Assembly: GCF_051535235.1 (NCBI RefSeq)
Contig: NZ_JBPPLZ010000006.1
Span: 62,001 to 126,000 of the forward strand
Source: Nitrobacter sp051535235
GTDB lineage: Bacteria > Pseudomonadota > Alphaproteobacteria > Rhizobiales > Xanthobacteraceae
Reading direction: 5' to 3'
Length of the DNA stretch: 64,000 bases
This document shows positions 61,928 through 64,000 of this stretch, piece after piece. Each line of letters starts with the position of its first letter. Position 1 is the first letter of the stretch. Under the pieces are notes generated by a model. The model was not told the origin of the DNA and did no database searches. It saw only the letters and a program-made list of their open reading frames with translations. The translations under genes were made by a program, and so were the position numbers.

Positions 61928-62395
61928 ATGATGATAGGAAAGATGGCCACTTTCGCAGCGATCCTCGTGGCTGCGGCCACACTGGTTCCGTCCGCAAGCT
62001 TCGCCGCAGGCGAGGGGTTGGGGGGCGACCCGGCAAGGGGTGCGCAGGTTTTCAAGCAGTGCATGACCTGCCACCGCATCGGTCCCAACGCGAAGAACTT
62101 GATCGGTCCCAATCTGACGGGTGTCATTGGCCGGCAGTGCGGTACCGCGCCGGGCTTCGCCTATTCCGACCTCAACAAGCATGCTGGGGAGAACGGTCTG
62201 GTGTGGAGCGAAGATCTGATCTTCCAGTATCTGCCCGACCCCAACGCGTTCCTGAAGAAATTCCTCACCGACAAGGGCAAGGCCAATCTCGCCACAGGTT
62301 CCACCAAGATGACCTTCAAGCTCGTCAATGAACAGCAACGCAAGGACGTCGTCGCCTATATCAAGACCTTCTCGCCGGACAAGGACAAGAAGTAG
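61928..62395 (+). CDS. cycA: Cytochrome c2
   Basis: This protein of about 155 residues has a signal peptide (ATFAAILVAAATLVPSASFA), heme motif CMTCH (45-49) and distal Met in GSTKMTFKL. Cytochrome c2 carries electrons between the bc1 complex and the reaction centre in the periplasm, which fits the absence of pufC here. The start is ATG 61928 or the next ATG at 61931. Confidence 0.95.
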   Translation: MMIGKMATFAAILVAAATLVPSASFAAGEGLGGDPARGAQVFKQCMTCHRIGPNAKNLIGPNLTGVIGRQCGTAPGFAYSDLNKHAGENGLVWSEDLIFQYLPDPNAFLKKFLTDKGKANLATGSTKMTFKLVNEQQRKDVVAYIKTFSPDKDKK

Positions 62396-62404
62396 ATTCT
62401 CGTC

Positions 62405-62668
62405 TCAATGCCAGCGTTGCCTGAGATCGGCAACGTTGGCCACGCCTGCCAGCGCCAGGCATGCCGTGTACCACGGCCAGGAATAGCCGCTCAGAGAGAG
62501 GCGGAGCGCGAGCAGCAGGAACGCGCCCGCCAGCAAATTCGGCAGCAACTGCGCTGGCGCAATGCCGCGTCGGGTCGCTTGCCAGTAAAGCGTGATCGCG
62601 ACGATTTCGGCTGCGACAATCGCCAGGATCAGATCGACCGCGTGGACGCCGGAGAGGAAATCGATCAT
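62405..62668 (-). CDS. Small membrane protein downstream of bchP
   Basis: This 87-residue protein has three hydrophobic segments (about 10-28, 40-60, 65-82), starting MIDFLSGVHAVDLILAIVAA. It follows bchP by 17 bp in the same direction and converges with cycA. Function unknown; by position it belongs to the photosynthesis operon. Confidence 0.75.
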   Translation of the reverse strand: MIDFLSGVHAVDLILAIVAAEIVAITLYWQATRRGIAPAQLLPNLLAGAFLLLALRLSLSGYSWPWYTACLALAGVANVADLRQRWH

Positions 62669-62685
62669 CGAGTTGTCGTCCCGTC

Positions 62686-63888
62686 TCAGGTTGCGCGCGC
62701 CAGTCCGGTCAGATGTGCGATGTTCTTGAAGAAGATTCGGACATGCGACAGGGGTCTTGCGCGCACCAGGGCCTTGTTCATGTAGGCATCCCAGGTCAAT
62801 TGCTGGACGTCACGGTCGCGGCAGATTGCGACAAAGCGCTCACGGCGGCTGTCATTGATGTACCAATAGCGCTGCATCAGCTTGAGGATCCAGAACACGC
62901 CGCCATGCAGGCGCATGAAGCGCTTGCGTGCGCGCTTGAGCTGCCGCGCATCGCCCGTGAGCAGGAACTGATGGACCGCCTCGGCCACGAAGCGCCCGCA
63001 GGCCATCGCGTAATAGATGCCTTCGCCCGAGGCCGGGGCCACGACGCCGGCGGCATCGCCTGCCAGCACGACATCACGGCCGTTGTCCCATCGTTTGAGC
63101 GGTTCGAGCGGGATTGGCGCGCCTTCGCGCCGGACGGTCGCGGCCTGGTCGAGACCGAGCGTCTGCCGCAACTCGCTCACCGAACCGCGCAAGGAAAATC
63201 CCTTGCATGCGCTGCCTGTGCCTATGCTCGTGGTGGCGCCGTGCGGAAAAATCCAGCTATAGAAGTCCGGCGACAGCTTGCCTCGATAGATCACGTCGCA
63301 TCGCGTGCCGTCGAAGGGGATTTGTCCCTGTTCGGGCGACCGGACAATTTCGTGATAGGCAAAGACGTAGCGAATGTCTTCCGCGCCGGGGATGCATTGG
63401 CGGCCAACCGCCGACAGGGCGCCATCGGCGCCGATCACGGCGTTGGCACGGATAGAGAGCGTCTGCGAGGCTCCGTCGGCGTCACGCGACTCGTAGACGA
63501 TCATCGCCACGCCATCCTGATCGCGTCGAAATTCCTTGAAAGTGCCAGTACGCCGCTCGGCGCCGGCATGCGCGGCGCGTTCGCGCAGCCACTCATCGAA
63601 GACGTCGCGATCGACCATGCCGACAAAGCCGCCATCGATCGGCATGTCGACCTCTCTGCCGGTGGGCGACACCATCCGCGCCGACGAGATCCGCGCGACG
63701 AGAAGTTCGTCGGGAATGTCGAACTCGGCGATCAGCCGAGGCGGAATTGCACCTCCGCACGGCTTGATCCGGCCGGCGCGGTCGAGCAGCAGCACGCGGT
63801 ATCCGAGGTGCGCCAGGTCGTTGGCCGCAGTGGCGCCGGACGGTCCGCCTCCGACAACCACGACGTCGAATGTGGAAGGATGTGTCAT
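62686..63888 (-). CDS. bchP: Geranylgeranyl diphosphate/bacteriochlorophyll reductase
   Basis: This 400-residue flavoprotein-like reductase saturates the geranylgeranyl tail of bacteriochlorophyll to phytyl. It has VVVVGGGPSGATAANDLAHLG at the N-terminus, GDAAGVVAPASGEGIYYAM and a FVAEAVHQFL region. Its ATG overlaps the stop of the upstream gene (ATGA). Confidence 0.95.
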   Translation of the reverse strand: MTHPSTFDVVVVGGGPSGATAANDLAHLGYRVLLLDRAGRIKPCGGAIPPRLIAEFDIPDELLVARISSARMVSPTGREVDMPIDGGFVGMVDRDVFDEWLRERAAHAGAERRTGTFKEFRRDQDGVAMIVYESRDADGASQTLSIRANAVIGADGALSAVGRQCIPGAEDIRYVFAYHEIVRSPEQGQIPFDGTRCDVIYRGKLSPDFYSWIFPHGATTSIGTGSACKGFSLRGSVSELRQTLGLDQAATVRREGAPIPLEPLKRWDNGRDVVLAGDAAGVVAPASGEGIYYAMACGRFVAEAVHQFLLTGDARQLKRARKRFMRLHGGVFWILKLMQRYWYINDSRRERFVAICRDRDVQQLTWDAYMNKALVRARPLSHVRIFFKNIAHLTGLARAT

Positions 63889-64000
63889 GTCGTGCTCCCT
63901 GCGTGACTTGCCAAGGTCATTGAATTGCCGGTGTCATCCTTGGCCAGCGGCTCGCCGATCCACAACGCGAGGTAGGCAGCCATGACGAACAGGCCGGCCT
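63885..64000 (-). CDS. 3' end of a bch2/PucC-family membrane protein (partial)
   Basis: Only the C-terminus is in the window: AGLFVMAAYLALWIGEPLAK, then a short polar tail to a stop overlapping bchP. The bch2/PucC (BCH) assembly transporter is the usual gene directly upstream of bchP, between it and bchG. The identification is mainly by position. Confidence 0.55.
   Translation of the reverse strand, partial: AGLFVMAAYLALWIGEPLAKDDTGNSMTLASHAGSTT

Noticed and set aside
1..64000. CRISPR arrays and rRNA genes
   Set aside because: No regular repeat-spacer array and no rRNA-like sequence were seen; the only tandem repeats are the short ones listed.

Overview
The window reads as chromosomal DNA of an anoxygenic phototroph of the Nitrobacteraceae (Bradyrhizobium/Rhodopseudomonas group). 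The evidence is high-GC Rhizobiales-type coding, an S21 with a Gly/Pro-rich tail, the small aa3-oxidase subunit IV, DUF465 and phasin genes, and a photosynthesis gene cluster whose order and bacteriophytochrome type match photosynthetic Bradyrhizobium and R. palustris. The genus cannot be fixed from sequence reading alone.

Positions 1-32.4 kb are ordinary core chromosome. They hold a sigma-54-type response regulator, oligoendopeptidase PepF, the aa3 oxidase small subunit, the pntAA-pntAB-pntB transhydrogenase operon, a double-DUF3606 protein with a histone-H1-like tail, a Ca2+/H+ antiporter, a His/Met-rich outer-membrane protein, rpsU, aqpZ, purEK, two c-di-GMP proteins, two DUF465 proteins, a polyamine-type ABC transporter lacking its binding protein, an AsmA-like protein, a two-subunit 3-oxoacid CoA-transferase, a large PAS histidine kinase and two phasin genes with probable PhaR operators. 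At least five palindromic dispersed-repeat types sit between genes, three of them inside operons (pntAA/pntAB, pntAB/pntB and the CoA-transferase pair).

Positions 32.4-37.1 kb begin with tRNA-His(GTG). Behind it lies a less GC-rich stretch of small, unknown and broken genes, opened by 10-bp repeats directly 3' of the tRNA. It looks like the decayed remnant of a tRNA-integrated element. It holds a membrane-protein gene broken into three frames, a repeat-protein fragment, a small zinc-ribbon gene pair and several micro-ORFs. No integrase is visible.

Positions 37.1-64 kb are part of a photosynthesis gene cluster: bchI-bchD-(extra hydrolase)-bchO-crtI-crtB-(46-aa ORF), crtD-crtC on the opposite strand, crtE-crtF, bchC-X-Y-Z, pufQ-B-A-L-M, heme oxygenase, then bphP and ppsR on the minus strand, cycA, a small membrane protein, bchP and the 3' end of a bch2/pucC-type gene at the edge. 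The carotenoid genes are the spirilloxanthin set; crtA is not present here. TGT-N12-ACA-like PpsR operators lie before bchI, crtI, crtD/crtE and bchC, and possibly before cycA. Heme oxygenase (biliverdin), a PAS-GAF-PHY bacteriophytochrome without a normal kinase module, and PpsR form a light-sensing repressor circuit. This PpsR contains no cysteine, which argues against thiol-based redox sensing. crtC has no conventional start codon where its conserved N-terminus begins.
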